A stretch of 32,653 nt of DNA from Gammaproteobacteria bacterium (GTDB lineage: Bacteria; Pseudomonadota; Gammaproteobacteria; SZUA-229): contig JAJDNP010000140.1 in assembly GCA_022340645.1 (NCBI GenBank), positions 1 through 32,653 of the forward strand, written 5' to 3'. Below are positions 1-8,309 of this stretch, piece by piece. A program made the position numbers and the translations under genes. How positions within the stretch are numbered: position 1 is the first letter of the stretch; the number at the start of each line of letters is the position of its first letter. The notes under the pieces were generated by a model. The model searched no databases. It worked only from the letters and a program-made list of their open reading frames with translations, and was not told the origin of the DNA.

Positions 1-1676
1 ACTTCGTTTATCGATGTTTTCCCTTCAATAACACATCGAATCGCATTATCGGCCAGAGTCATGTACCCTGTATTTTTAGCTGCAGCCTTTAACTGGCCCA
101 GGGTTGCCCGTTGCGCAATTTGCTCATCTAACTCATTATTGATTCGTAAAGCTTCTATGATAGCGACACGTCCTTTATAGCCGGTGTTTTCACAACGGCT
201 ACAGCCTTTTGCATCATAAATATTATGTTTTTCGCTATCGACTTGAATATTTAATAATTTGCATTCGATTTCACTTGGCGTTATTTTAACTTTGCAATGC
301 GGGCATAGTAGTCGAATCAGCCGCTGACTGATAATTCCAATAATATTACCTGTCATGATGTCTGGTAATATGCCGATATCCAGTAATCGAGGAATCGCCC
401 CTACTGATGAATTCGTATGCAATGTCGATAAAACCTGGTGCCCTGTCATGGCAGCGCGAAATGCCATATCAGCAGTATCTTCATCACGAATCTCACCAAC
501 AAGGATAATATCCGGGTCCTGGCGCATCATTGAACGAATACCATTTGCAAAATCCATTCGCGCAACTTCATTAACCGAGGTTTGCCTGATCATATCCATT
601 GGATATTCCACAGGGTCCTCCAATGTCATAATGTTTACCTGTTCCGACTTAACGTAGTTCAATAATGAATACAGTGTCGTTGTTTTGCCGCTACCTGTTG
701 GACCGGTGACAAGGATAATGCCCTCCGGCCTCGCCATCATCATCTTTAATTCATTCAGTGTATCTTCATGAATTCCCAGCTGGTCCATCGGCACAATACC
801 TTTGGCACGGTCCAGCACACGCAAAACAATATTTTCACCGTGTGTTGTGGGCTGCGATGAGACACGAAAATCTACACGATGCCCCTGAACCTGCAAACTT
901 AATCTGCCATCCTGCGGGATGCGGTTTTCAGCTATGTTCATCGTGCACATTACTTTTAGCCGCACCACTATGGCCGACCAGTAGTCTTTATGCAAGCTGC
1001 GAATTTGCCTGAGCACACCGTCAATACGATAACGCAGTCTTAAGAACCCTTCTTCAGGCTCAAAATGAATATCCGATGCTTCACGTTTTACGGCATCGGC
1101 CAGAATAGCATCAACCAGGCGAACTAAAGGCTGGCTATATTCATCCTCCGTGGCATCCAGACTTCGATAATCAATTTCACCCGTCTCAATTTCATGCAGA
1201 ATACCATCGACAGACAATTCATAACCATAAAACTGATCAATGGCTTTTTTAATTTCGCCTTCCCCAGCAACCATGGGGCATATTTCAATTTTCCTGCCGA
1301 CCAATGCATGCACACGGTCAATCGTCATTAAGTCTGCGGCATTTTTCATTGCGATATTCAAGCGCTGCGTTTCTTCATCAAAACTGACAGGCACAATTGT
1401 ATAGCGCGCGGCAACTTCCTTTTCAATCAGGTCTAAAGCTCTTTTATCTGGAACAACACTGACAAGATCAACACTGGCTATACCTAACACCTGGCTCAGG
1501 GCATCACGCATTACAGACTCAGATACGAAGCCTAATGAAACCAGAACCTCGCCCAGCAAACGACCATTTTTTTTCTGCTCTGTTAATCCAATCTCGAGCT
1601 GATCGGCTGATATGAGCCCCTTCTTGAGTAATTGCAGCCCAAGTTTTTCTTTTACTGTAGACAGGCGAGCATTCAT
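1..1676 (-). CDS. mshE: MshE-like GspE/PulE-family pilus assembly ATPase (partial, C-terminus off window)
   Basis: This is a cytoplasmic hexameric ATPase of the type II secretion / type IV pilus family that should drive pilin polymerisation for the MSHA-like system encoded upstream. About 558 codons are visible and the frame is open to the window edge; only the extreme C-terminus (the stretch after ...EGKTSINEV) is missing. It has an N-terminal T2SSE_N/MshEN-type domain, then the ATPase core: Walker A GPTGSGKTTT, the Asp box around LEDPVEY, Walker B ILVGEIRDEDTA and the His box GHQVLSTLHTN. A four-cysteine zinc motif (CPHC ... CSRC) follows, as in GspE. The ATG lies 4 nt after the stop of the TPR gene, so the two are probably translationally coupled. 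The name MshE rests on the neighbours (secretin, MshM-like ATPase, TPR protein); by sequence alone GspE or PilB would also fit. Confidence 0.9.
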   Translation of the reverse strand, partial: MNARLSTVKEKLGLQLLKKGLISADQLEIGLTEQKKNGRLLGEVLVSLGFVSESVMRDALSQVLGIASVDLVSVVPDKRALDLIEKEVAARYTIVPVSFDEETQRLNIAMKNAADLMTIDRVHALVGRKIEICPMVAGEGEIKKAIDQFYGYELSVDGILHEIETGEIDYRSLDATEDEYSQPLVRLVDAILADAVKREASDIHFEPEEGFLRLRYRIDGVLRQIRSLHKDYWSAIVVRLKVMCTMNIAENRIPQDGRLSLQVQGHRVDFRVSSQPTTHGENIVLRVLDRAKGIVPMDQLGIHEDTLNELKMMMARPEGIILVTGPTGSGKTTTLYSLLNYVKSEQVNIMTLEDPVEYPMDMIRQTSVNEVARMDFANGIRSMMRQDPDIILVGEIRDEDTADMAFRAAMTGHQVLSTLHTNSSVGAIPRLLDIGILPDIMTGNIIGIISQRLIRLLCPHCKVKITPSEIECKLLNIQVDSEKHNIYDAKGCSRCENTGYKGRVAIIEALRINNELDEQIAQRATLGQLKAAAKNTGYMTLADNAIRCVIEGKTSINE

Positions 1677-1680
1677 TTAA

Positions 1681-3090
1681 CTACAGCTCCGATAATTCCA
1701 TGATTCGCTTTTCTACTATCCCGCGTGAAAAACTAACCTGTTTGTTAGCGGATTTCACCAGGCTATCTTTGTAAAATTTTATCGCCTGCTGTCGTTTACC
1801 TAACTGATCCATGCTCACAGCAAGATTAAAAATGTAATCGGCATTATCAATGTCGTACTTCCAGGCATTGAAATAATACTGCTGCGCTGATTTCCATTTA
1901 TTCTGCTGCGCATAAATATTAGCCAGCGAAAAATTCAGTTGCGGCGCTTCTGGATTTCTCCTTAACATGGATAGCAGGTATTCTTCACTTGATTCAGGGG
2001 ACGATTCTTCACTGTACAAACCAGCTAAAGCAGCTGTAGCGATTGGGTCATTCGGGTCCTGTTTCAACACTAATGAATAAGAATTTCTTGCCGCCATACT
2101 GTCTTTTTCTCTAACTGCAATTGCTCCCAGCCCAAGCAATGCATCCCTGCTGCCAGACTCGACTTTCAACGCATCCCTGTATAACTTTTTCGCTTCATTG
2201 TAGTTTCCGCTTTCGTACGCCAGCCATGCAGCATTGAGTTTTTCACTCAGCGGATCTGTTTTACTGGATTTTTTTATCGATATCTCAGAAGCGGCTGCTT
2301 CTGTAATAGTACTCGACACTTTTGACTTAACTGTTGATTTTGACTGCGTATGCTCAGAGTTATTTTTAGCTGAATTCTTTTTACTGGCGATATGCTGTTT
2401 GGCGAGCTGTACTTTCTCTTTCAGCTCAGCATCACCCACCAGATTGCGAATAATTTCCCGATTTGCAGGTAGATTTACCTGGCTGGTTTTTGACTGCATT
2501 GACCGCATTGCAATCTGGTGTTTGCGCTCAATTGCAGCGATCTCCGTACTGGTATCCAGATAATAATAAACGCCTCCAGATATAAGAATAATCAGGCTGG
2601 TAATTAACAGGCCGATGACAAAAGTGGTTTTTTCTTGTTTTACGTCACGGTTAGTTTTATCCACCAACATTAATAACGCATCATCAGATATCCTGATTTT
2701 TGTCTTTTCCGGATTTTTTGCACTTCCATGGTCATTAACATTTATATCCATATTTAATTCCTCAGGATGTTCCTTTCCTGCATCAATACCTGATATGCCG
2801 TTATCCTCTATATCAGTAGACGTAGATGCGTAACTAAGGTTTTGATCAATATCAAGCGTTAATTCTGCCACATCTGCATTTTCATTCAATGACAATATTT
2901 CAGATGTGCTTTCATCATGCTCCTTTGGCTGCAGGTTTAGCTCTTTCGTCAGCGCCAGAACATCATCACGAACTGATAAATTAACACTTTTCACTTTTCG
3001 CAAGTCTGCTTTAGTGTCTGTGGATTCGCCGCGAGATATTTTTTGCTTGTCATCTGCGGCTTTCTTTAATGCATCAAGTAATAAACTCAT
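1681..3090 (-). CDS. mshN: MshN-like inner-membrane TPR protein
   Basis: This 469-aa bitopic membrane protein sits between the secretin and assembly-ATPase genes, the position of mshN in MSHA clusters. It opens with MSLLLDALKKAADDKQ, the short N-terminal motif typical of GspB/MshN-like proteins (usually MSLILDALKKAERE). An acidic, low-complexity cytoplasmic stretch follows, then one membrane span at about residues 155-177 and a Lys/Ser-rich linker. The C-terminal third (about 280-460) is made of tetratricopeptide repeats, recognisable from the spacing of helices such as AWLAYESGNYNEAKKLYRDA. The family is thought to scaffold pilus or secretion subunits in the periplasm; no catalytic residues are expected. 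The start at 3090 is 21 nt after the secretin stop. Symbol assigned by synteny, since TPR sequence is not diagnostic. Confidence 0.75.
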   Translation of the reverse strand: MSLLLDALKKAADDKQKISRGESTDTKADLRKVKSVNLSVRDDVLALTKELNLQPKEHDESTSEILSLNENADVAELTLDIDQNLSYASTSTDIEDNGISGIDAGKEHPEELNMDINVNDHGSAKNPEKTKIRISDDALLMLVDKTNRDVKQEKTTFVIGLLITSLIILISGGVYYYLDTSTEIAAIERKHQIAMRSMQSKTSQVNLPANREIIRNLVGDAELKEKVQLAKQHIASKKNSAKNNSEHTQSKSTVKSKVSSTITEAAASEISIKKSSKTDPLSEKLNAAWLAYESGNYNEAKKLYRDALKVESGSRDALLGLGAIAVREKDSMAARNSYSLVLKQDPNDPIATAALAGLYSEESSPESSEEYLLSMLRRNPEAPQLNFSLANIYAQQNKWKSAQQYYFNAWKYDIDNADYIFNLAVSMDQLGKRQQAIKFYKDSLVKSANKQVSFSRGIVEKRIMELSEL

Positions 3091-3111
3091 GACCTTTACC
3101 TTAAACGGCCC

Positions 3112-4785
3112 TTACTGATAAGAAAGTCGATCAGATTTATCCCGTTGCATGTCCTCCAACAAGTATTTTTTGTAGTCCGCCAGATCACCATCCAGGCTGG
3201 CATGCTCGATAACGACTGGACGAATAAAAATTACAAGTTCTGATTTTACATATTCATCTTCAGTATATGAAAAAAGTGCGCCTAAAAAAGGGATACTGGA
3301 TAATATAGGCACACCGGAATTTGATTTATTTACCTGATCCTGCATCAGTCCGCCAATAACCGCTGTTTCTCTATCATCGATTTTCAGCATGGTTTCTATT
3401 TCTCGCACCTGAATCTTGGGTATCTTGCTTACCGTACCGCTATCGGCGAGCAATGGATTAGGGTCATCAACATATCCACTAATTGATGATATAGTCGGTC
3501 GCACGTTCATGGTAACAACATTATTTTCATCGATATATGGCGTCACTGACATAACGATACCAACCGGAACTGTATTAAGGGTAGTATCAACGTTGGTGAC
3601 CGCGTCTGTGTTTGGACCTCCTGGAACAGTGCTAACATCAGTAGTAAAATAAATTTCATTATCTACTACTTTAAGTATGGCAGTTTGATTATTTAGCGCC
3701 ATCACCTTAGGGCTGGATAACACTTTGACATCGCCAAAAGTCTCCAGTGCTTTTAAAGTAATGTTTAACGGATTGCCGTTAACAGTGCCTGCCGTTGCCA
3801 ACTGAAAAAACGGTGATGAGCCCAAATTGCCGCCGATGACGTTTTGCAGTCCGCCCTTGGTTAATACTGTTTGTCCATTTACTACCGTGGTTTCACTTAC
3901 CAGCGACCAGTCTACCCCTGCTTTATAGACATCACTCAACCTGACTTCGGCGATAGTCGCTTCAATTAAAACCTGGCGCTGTACATTACCTACAACGCGG
4001 TCAATAAATTTTCTGATTATTTTATGCTGCTTTGCTGTGGTACGAACTGCAATAACGCCGCTTTCACGGTTGACAATAATATTTTTGCCTGTTGACAACT
4101 GGGAACCTGCACCCGGCTTGATGTCTTCGTCGAGAATGCCAGCAATGTTTTGTGTAATTGTCGCCCAGAACTCGTTATTGGTTTTGTTTTCAATTTCTGA
4201 ATTGGCTTTATTATCTCCACTCGAGCCACCAGAACCGCCGCCACTACCGCCAGCTTGCGTTCCGCTACCTGTCGTGCCAATTTCAGTTGATATACTAACT
4301 TTGCCGCTGCTCGATCTATTTATATTTAAATAATTAACGTTGTAAGTATAAAGATAGGGTTTATCCGCCATCACTTTTAAGGTATCGCCTTCAATAAAAT
4401 AAGTGATACTGGACTGTGACTCAATGCGATCTAATATACTTGGCAACGTTTGATCGATGGCGTTCATGGTGATTTTTCCTGAGATATCATTATCAATATC
4501 CAGGTTTAAATCAGCATCTCGCGCCATAGCAAATAATAGTTCACGAATGGGTACTTCATTAACTACTACCGTATAGGTTTCCTGTTTTTTTCTCTCGCCT
4601 GGGCGTGGCAGTGCTGGCACCTGTGTCACCGGTAAAGGAATATTGCTTTTACTTGCTGAACCTGACTTAATATGTCCTTCAGATTGCACTGGTGGGTTTG
4701 ATGCGCCACAGGCAGCAATAATCAATGCAGCCACAGTAATTAAGCAACTCTGTAAAAACGGATTGATTATATTATTTGTTGCCAT
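3112..4785 (-). CDS. mshL: MshL-like secretin (outer-membrane pore, lipoprotein)
   Basis: This 557-aa secretin should form the outer-membrane channel of the MSHA-like pilus. The N-terminus is a lipoprotein signal: a hydrophobic segment (about residues 11-25) ending in IAAC, with Cys26 as the likely lipidated residue. A short secretin/TonB N-terminal (STN) domain follows (VNEVPIRELLFAMARDADLN). A Gly/Ser-rich linker near residues 170-195 leads to an N-domain with VNRESGVIAVRTT. The C-terminal half carries the secretin core: VLIEATIAEVRLSD, the VPVGIVMSVTPYID strand, and the conserved end REIETMLKIDDRETAVIGGLMQD. Length and domain order fit MshL/PilQ-like secretins. It begins 39 nt after the MshM-like gene on the same strand. 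The lipobox suggests self-piloting to the outer membrane, because no separate pilotin gene is visible here. Confidence 0.88.
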   Translation of the reverse strand: MATNNIINPFLQSCLITVAALIIAACGASNPPVQSEGHIKSGSASKSNIPLPVTQVPALPRPGERKKQETYTVVVNEVPIRELLFAMARDADLNLDIDNDISGKITMNAIDQTLPSILDRIESQSSITYFIEGDTLKVMADKPYLYTYNVNYLNINRSSSGKVSISTEIGTTGSGTQAGGSGGGSGGSSGDNKANSEIENKTNNEFWATITQNIAGILDEDIKPGAGSQLSTGKNIIVNRESGVIAVRTTAKQHKIIRKFIDRVVGNVQRQVLIEATIAEVRLSDVYKAGVDWSLVSETTVVNGQTVLTKGGLQNVIGGNLGSSPFFQLATAGTVNGNPLNITLKALETFGDVKVLSSPKVMALNNQTAILKVVDNEIYFTTDVSTVPGGPNTDAVTNVDTTLNTVPVGIVMSVTPYIDENNVVTMNVRPTISSISGYVDDPNPLLADSGTVSKIPKIQVREIETMLKIDDRETAVIGGLMQDQVNKSNSGVPILSSIPFLGALFSYTEDEYVKSELVIFIRPVVIEHASLDGDLADYKKYLLEDMQRDKSDRLSYQ

Positions 4786-4824
4786 TATTAACCCGTTAAT
4801 TAAAACAGATATGTAGTCAGGTTG

Positions 4825-6216
4825 TTATTCAGAACGCACTGCCTGCTCCGCGTATAACTTGATCCGTGCACTATCTTTTTTCAATGCACTTACACGGCGT
4901 AAATAAGGATCGTTCGCTTTAAGTGACGAAGGCAGCTGTTCCAGGTTTTCGATGGCGTTATCCTGTGTGGCAAAATCATTGTACAGCACGCTATACCACA
5001 GACGCCCATTTACTACTGTTTCATAGATGTAAATCCCGCTAAAATCAAGCATTTCAGGGGCATTCCGCAGAAATTCTTCGACATTATCCGCTTCACTCTT
5101 CAGGGCCATAAACAGCTGAATACTGTAATGATTTTTCTGTGCTTTAGCTAACCATTGCTTTGTATAATCTAATCGTTCCGCTATCAGGCCTGTTGCACCA
5201 GCTGGGGCTGGTGAACTGCCATCAACTATTGAATCATTACTTTCTGTTGTTACCTGCCCAGCTTCAGCCAATGGCATCTGTGATGAGATTGAGACCCTGT
5301 TTTGATCGAGAGGGTTTTGTTGCCCGATGTAATATCCAGCGATCAATGCACAGGGTATCAGGATAACGGCAACGGTCGACAGCATTGCTTTTTTCGCATT
5401 CATCATCTTCCTGAAATCACTGTCCTGTGCCGCTGACTTTATATGTGACGGTGTGACGGTATGACTGCCTTCAGAAAAGGCTGCTAATAACGATTTATCA
5501 GCAATAATATTGATACGGCGGGTTAAGCCGTCAGAATATTTTTTTACCACACCCGCCGTTTTTTTATTAAAAAGATCCGGCCCTTTGTAACCAACCGCGC
5601 GTAACCGGAAATTTAGATACTGCAAAATATCATCAGGCAGAAAAGGTAATAAATTAAAGCTGTATGTAATACGTTCTTTTAACTGACGTATATATGGTGA
5701 TGATAGTTTTTCATCCAGTTCTGTCTGGCCAAACAGCACCATCTGTAATAATTTATTTTCATCGGTTTCCAGGTTACTCAACAAACGGATTTCTTCCAGC
5801 GTTTCGTCCGGCATACTCTGCGCTTCTTCAACAAACAGCACAACCTGCCGATTGCTGGCATGCTTTTCTAGCAGGTGTGACTGTATCTTTTGCATCACAT
5901 CAACTTTGTTCATCTCGTTGCTAACATCAAGATTAAGTTCATGTGCAATTACGTGAAGAATATTATCCGGTGATAAACTGGGATTCGAGATATAAATGAT
6001 ATCCACGTCACTGGACAGGCGAAGCTCGAGCATACGGCACAGCATGGTTTTACCACTGCCGACTTCACCAACAACCTTGATGATCCCTTCGCCACTCTTG
6101 ATAGCGTAGATTAAAGCATCTAAAGCAGCGCCCCGCTGACTACCTTCAAAAAATAGACTGGTATCCGGCGTAATTTTGAAAGGCGGACGGGTTAGGCCGA
6201 AATGCTCCTGATACAT
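4825..6216 (-). CDS. mshM: ExeA/MshM-like AAA+ ATPase with transmembrane span and C-terminal SPOR domain
   Basis: This 463-aa membrane ATPase belongs to the ExeA/GspA/MshM group, which use ATP and often peptidoglycan binding to help the secretin assemble. The start MYQEHFGLTRPPFKITPD is diagnostic for the family. Walker A is GEVGSGKT (residues 50-57) and Walker B is VVLFVEEAQ (about 125-133). A lid follows, then a transmembrane helix at about 277-298. Beyond a Pro/Ser-rich periplasmic linker, residues about 362-446 look like a SPOR domain (YSIQLFMALKSE ... WYSVLYNDFATQDNA), the septal, denuded-glycan-binding fold. The ATG shares one base with the stop of the response regulator upstream (TAATG), a translational-coupling arrangement. 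The SPOR tail is seen by pattern only. Confidence 0.82.
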   Translation of the reverse strand: MYQEHFGLTRPPFKITPDTSLFFEGSQRGAALDALIYAIKSGEGIIKVVGEVGSGKTMLCRMLELRLSSDVDIIYISNPSLSPDNILHVIAHELNLDVSNEMNKVDVMQKIQSHLLEKHASNRQVVLFVEEAQSMPDETLEEIRLLSNLETDENKLLQMVLFGQTELDEKLSSPYIRQLKERITYSFNLLPFLPDDILQYLNFRLRAVGYKGPDLFNKKTAGVVKKYSDGLTRRINIIADKSLLAAFSEGSHTVTPSHIKSAAQDSDFRKMMNAKKAMLSTVAVILIPCALIAGYYIGQQNPLDQNRVSISSQMPLAEAGQVTTESNDSIVDGSSPAPAGATGLIAERLDYTKQWLAKAQKNHYSIQLFMALKSEADNVEEFLRNAPEMLDFSGIYIYETVVNGRLWYSVLYNDFATQDNAIENLEQLPSSLKANDPYLRRVSALKKDSARIKLYAEQAVRSE

Positions 6217-7676
6217 TAAACATCCGTTCCCAGCTTCTGTACACGACTATATAATGTTGTTCGATTTATTTTTAATGCTTTCGCCGCTTTACTAACGTTA
6301 TTACCGTTCATCTCCAGCGCGATACGAATGCTGCGGCTTTCAATTTCGCCGATCAATTTATCCAGATTAAATTCATCTGCCTGTATTTGCTGTTTTATGG
6401 TCTCATCACTTACCGATGTTGCATTGTCAGCCAGGGAATTTGCAGATAACAGTGTTTCCAGTTCTGCGCTAAGCTGTTCCTTATTCACGCTTCGCCCCGG
6501 ATATTTCGTGCCCAGTCGAATAACGATATTTCTCAGCTCGCGCACATTACCTGGATAATCATATTGCTGCCAAAGTTCACGGGCTCCGTCATCTAATATA
6601 AAGGGTGATACGGTATCAGCATAAGATTCAATAAAGGTGTTTAATAATAGAAAAACATCATCATCTCGGGCATTTAATGGCGGCAACTGAATATTTAAAA
6701 TGCTTAAACGATGATACAAATCATTCCTGAAATTTCCATTTCTGACTTCTTCTGTTAAATTTTTATTGGTTGCCGCAATTATTCTTGCCTGTGAATGCTG
6801 TTCACTGGTCTCGCCAATACGATAAAACGCACCACTTTCAATGACGCGCAATAACTTGCTCTGTAATGACATTGGCAGCTCACCAAGCTCATCAAGAAAC
6901 AGCGAGCCTTTGCCAACTTCTATAAAAAATCCTTTATGTGCATTTACCGCACCAGTAAATGCACCTTTTGCATGACCGAATAATTGCGCTTCCAGCAGGT
7001 CAGGCGCAATGGCTGCACAGTTTATAGCCAGATATGGTTCTTCACTGCGTTTACTATTTTCATGTAATGCCTTGGCAACCAGCTCTTTACCGGTCCCTGA
7101 AGCGCCCTCGATCAAAACCGGGAATGGTGAATCCGCAAATTGAGAAATCTGATTTTTCACCATTTGCATGGCGACACTGTCGCCAATGATAGACACAGTT
7201 TTTTGTGCATCACGCTGTTGATCAATTTCATGCAACCTCTGGTGATGTTTTAGCCGGCTTAACAGTAAATCCGGCTCAGCGGGTTTAGCGATAAAATCCA
7301 CTGCACCAATTGCAAGAGCGTGCTGTATGTTTACATCATTATCCTGTCCGGATAGTACCAGCACCTTGATATTTGACTGCAATGACAGCAGTTCGCGAAT
7401 TAATGCAAAGCCTTCATCTGGTTTATGCGGACAGGGCGGCAGACCGAGGTCAATCAGGGCTAAACTCGGCAAGTTCTCCAGCTGATTAATCTTCTCCATT
7501 GCCTGATGACGGGAATCGGCAGTGATAAGCTGATAATGCTTACGCAACACAAAACCCAGACCCTCAGTTATCAAAGGGTCGTCATCAACCAGCAATATGC
7601 TGGCTTTATTTTCTGCAGAAGTATTCGGATTTACAGATAATTTTTGCTGTTCACGTTCAGGCATTGATTTCCCCAT
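6216..7676 (-). CDS. Sigma54-dependent response regulator (receiver, AAA+, Fis-type HTH)
   Basis: This 486-aa NtrC-class response regulator probably controls the pilus operon it heads, perhaps with other targets. The receiver domain (about residues 26-145) has an acidic DDD pocket at 31-33, phospho-acceptor Asp76 in LIDLGLP, and the KP motif at 131-132. The sigma54-interaction AAA+ domain has Walker A GASGTGKE (191-198), GAFTGA (238-243, contact with sigma54) and Walker B LFLDEL (259-264). A Fis-type HTH ends the protein (about 457-483, NNVSKAAKALKINRTTLYSRV). No partner histidine kinase lies in the window. The start is uncertain: ATGs at 7676 and 7664 are both possible. The best ribosome-binding site (AAGGAGGGA, 7698-7706) instead fits an out-of-frame ATG at 7692, which opens an 11-codon leader ORF overlapping the start. 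Confidence 0.9.
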   Translation of the reverse strand: MGKSMPEREQQKLSVNPNTSAENKASILLVDDDPLITEGLGFVLRKHYQLITADSRHQAMEKINQLENLPSLALIDLGLPPCPHKPDEGFALIRELLSLQSNIKVLVLSGQDNDVNIQHALAIGAVDFIAKPAEPDLLLSRLKHHQRLHEIDQQRDAQKTVSIIGDSVAMQMVKNQISQFADSPFPVLIEGASGTGKELVAKALHENSKRSEEPYLAINCAAIAPDLLEAQLFGHAKGAFTGAVNAHKGFFIEVGKGSLFLDELGELPMSLQSKLLRVIESGAFYRIGETSEQHSQARIIAATNKNLTEEVRNGNFRNDLYHRLSILNIQLPPLNARDDDVFLLLNTFIESYADTVSPFILDDGARELWQQYDYPGNVRELRNIVIRLGTKYPGRSVNKEQLSAELETLLSANSLADNATSVSDETIKQQIQADEFNLDKLIGEIESRSIRIALEMNGNNVSKAAKALKINRTTLYSRVQKLGTDV

Positions 7677-7692
7677 CCATCTCGAGATGCAT
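7657..7692 (-). promoter_or_regulatory. Possible 11-codon leader ORF coupled to the response-regulator start
   Basis: On the minus strand a strong Shine-Dalgarno AAGGAGGGA is followed 6-7 nt later by ATG at 7692. This frame reads MHLEMDGEINA and stops with TGA at 7657-7659. The stop overlaps the in-frame ATG of the response regulator at 7664 (ATGCCTGA) and lies downstream of the ATG at 7676. The regulator's own frame has a TAA at 7692-7694, so it cannot use this SD directly. Translational coupling from the leader is a plausible reading; translation of the leader is not demonstrated. Confidence 0.4.
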
Positions 7693-7810
7693 TAATATCC
7701 CTCCTTATATAGCAGAAATGTTGCCATTTTTATCATGCCAGAACGAAACTGGTTAAATTAAACCCGACATTTCTGATGAAAGGCAGCAAAAGCATGATTA
7801 AATACTAAGC

Positions 7811-8266
7811 ATGTTTAACATCGTGCTTTATCAGCCAGAAATTCCACCTAATACCGGCAATATTATCCGCCTGTGCGCCAACACAGGCTGTTACCTGCAT
7901 TTAATTGAACCTCTAGGCTTTGAACTTGAAGACAAGCAGCTGCGGCGGGCTGGACTGGATTATCACGAGTGGGCGGAAGTCAAAACCTATCGGGCGATTG
8001 ATGATTTAAAACCAACGCAAAATATTTATGCAATTTCAACCAAAGGTACGAAGTATTATCACCAGGCAAAGTTTCAGACGGGAGATTATCTTGTTTTTGG
8101 ACCAGAAACACGCGGCCTGCCCGATGAATATTTAAACCAGCTGGAGAAAAATCACATTCTCCGAGTGCCCATGCTGGAACACAGTCGCAGTTTGAATCTG
8201 GCCAACACAGTTGCCATCGTAACCTATGAAGCATTTCGGCAAAATCAATTTGGGAATTTAATTTAG
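7811..8266 (+). CDS. trmL: tRNA (cytidine/uridine-34 2'-O)-methyltransferase TrmL
   Basis: This 151-aa SPOUT-class methyltransferase (formerly YibK) methylates the ribose of the wobble nucleotide in tRNA-Leu isoacceptors using S-adenosylmethionine. The start MFNIVLYQPEIPPNTGNIIRL and the knot motifs VFGPETRGLP and RVPMLEHSRSLNLANTVAIV (SAM-binding trefoil-knot loops) are characteristic of the family, and the length matches E. coli TrmL. It is a lone plus-strand gene, divergent from the response regulator and convergent with gpsA (43-bp gap). In E. coli trmL is also close to gpsA and secB, so the neighbourhood is partly conserved. No strong SD is visible before the ATG. Confidence 0.95.
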   Translation: MFNIVLYQPEIPPNTGNIIRLCANTGCYLHLIEPLGFELEDKQLRRAGLDYHEWAEVKTYRAIDDLKPTQNIYAISTKGTKYYHQAKFQTGDYLVFGPETRGLPDEYLNQLEKNHILRVPMLEHSRSLNLANTVAIVTYEAFRQNQFGNLI

Positions 8267-8309
8267 GAAAACTTGCGCTGTTGCCGGCTCTCCAGCGGAT
8301 ATGATTCAG

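Noticed and set aside
7718-7742. Possible sigma54 promoter (repeated TGGCA) upstream of the response regulator
   Set aside because: The distance between GG and GC elements does not fit the -24/-12 spacing; the two TGGCA are a direct repeat with wrong phasing.
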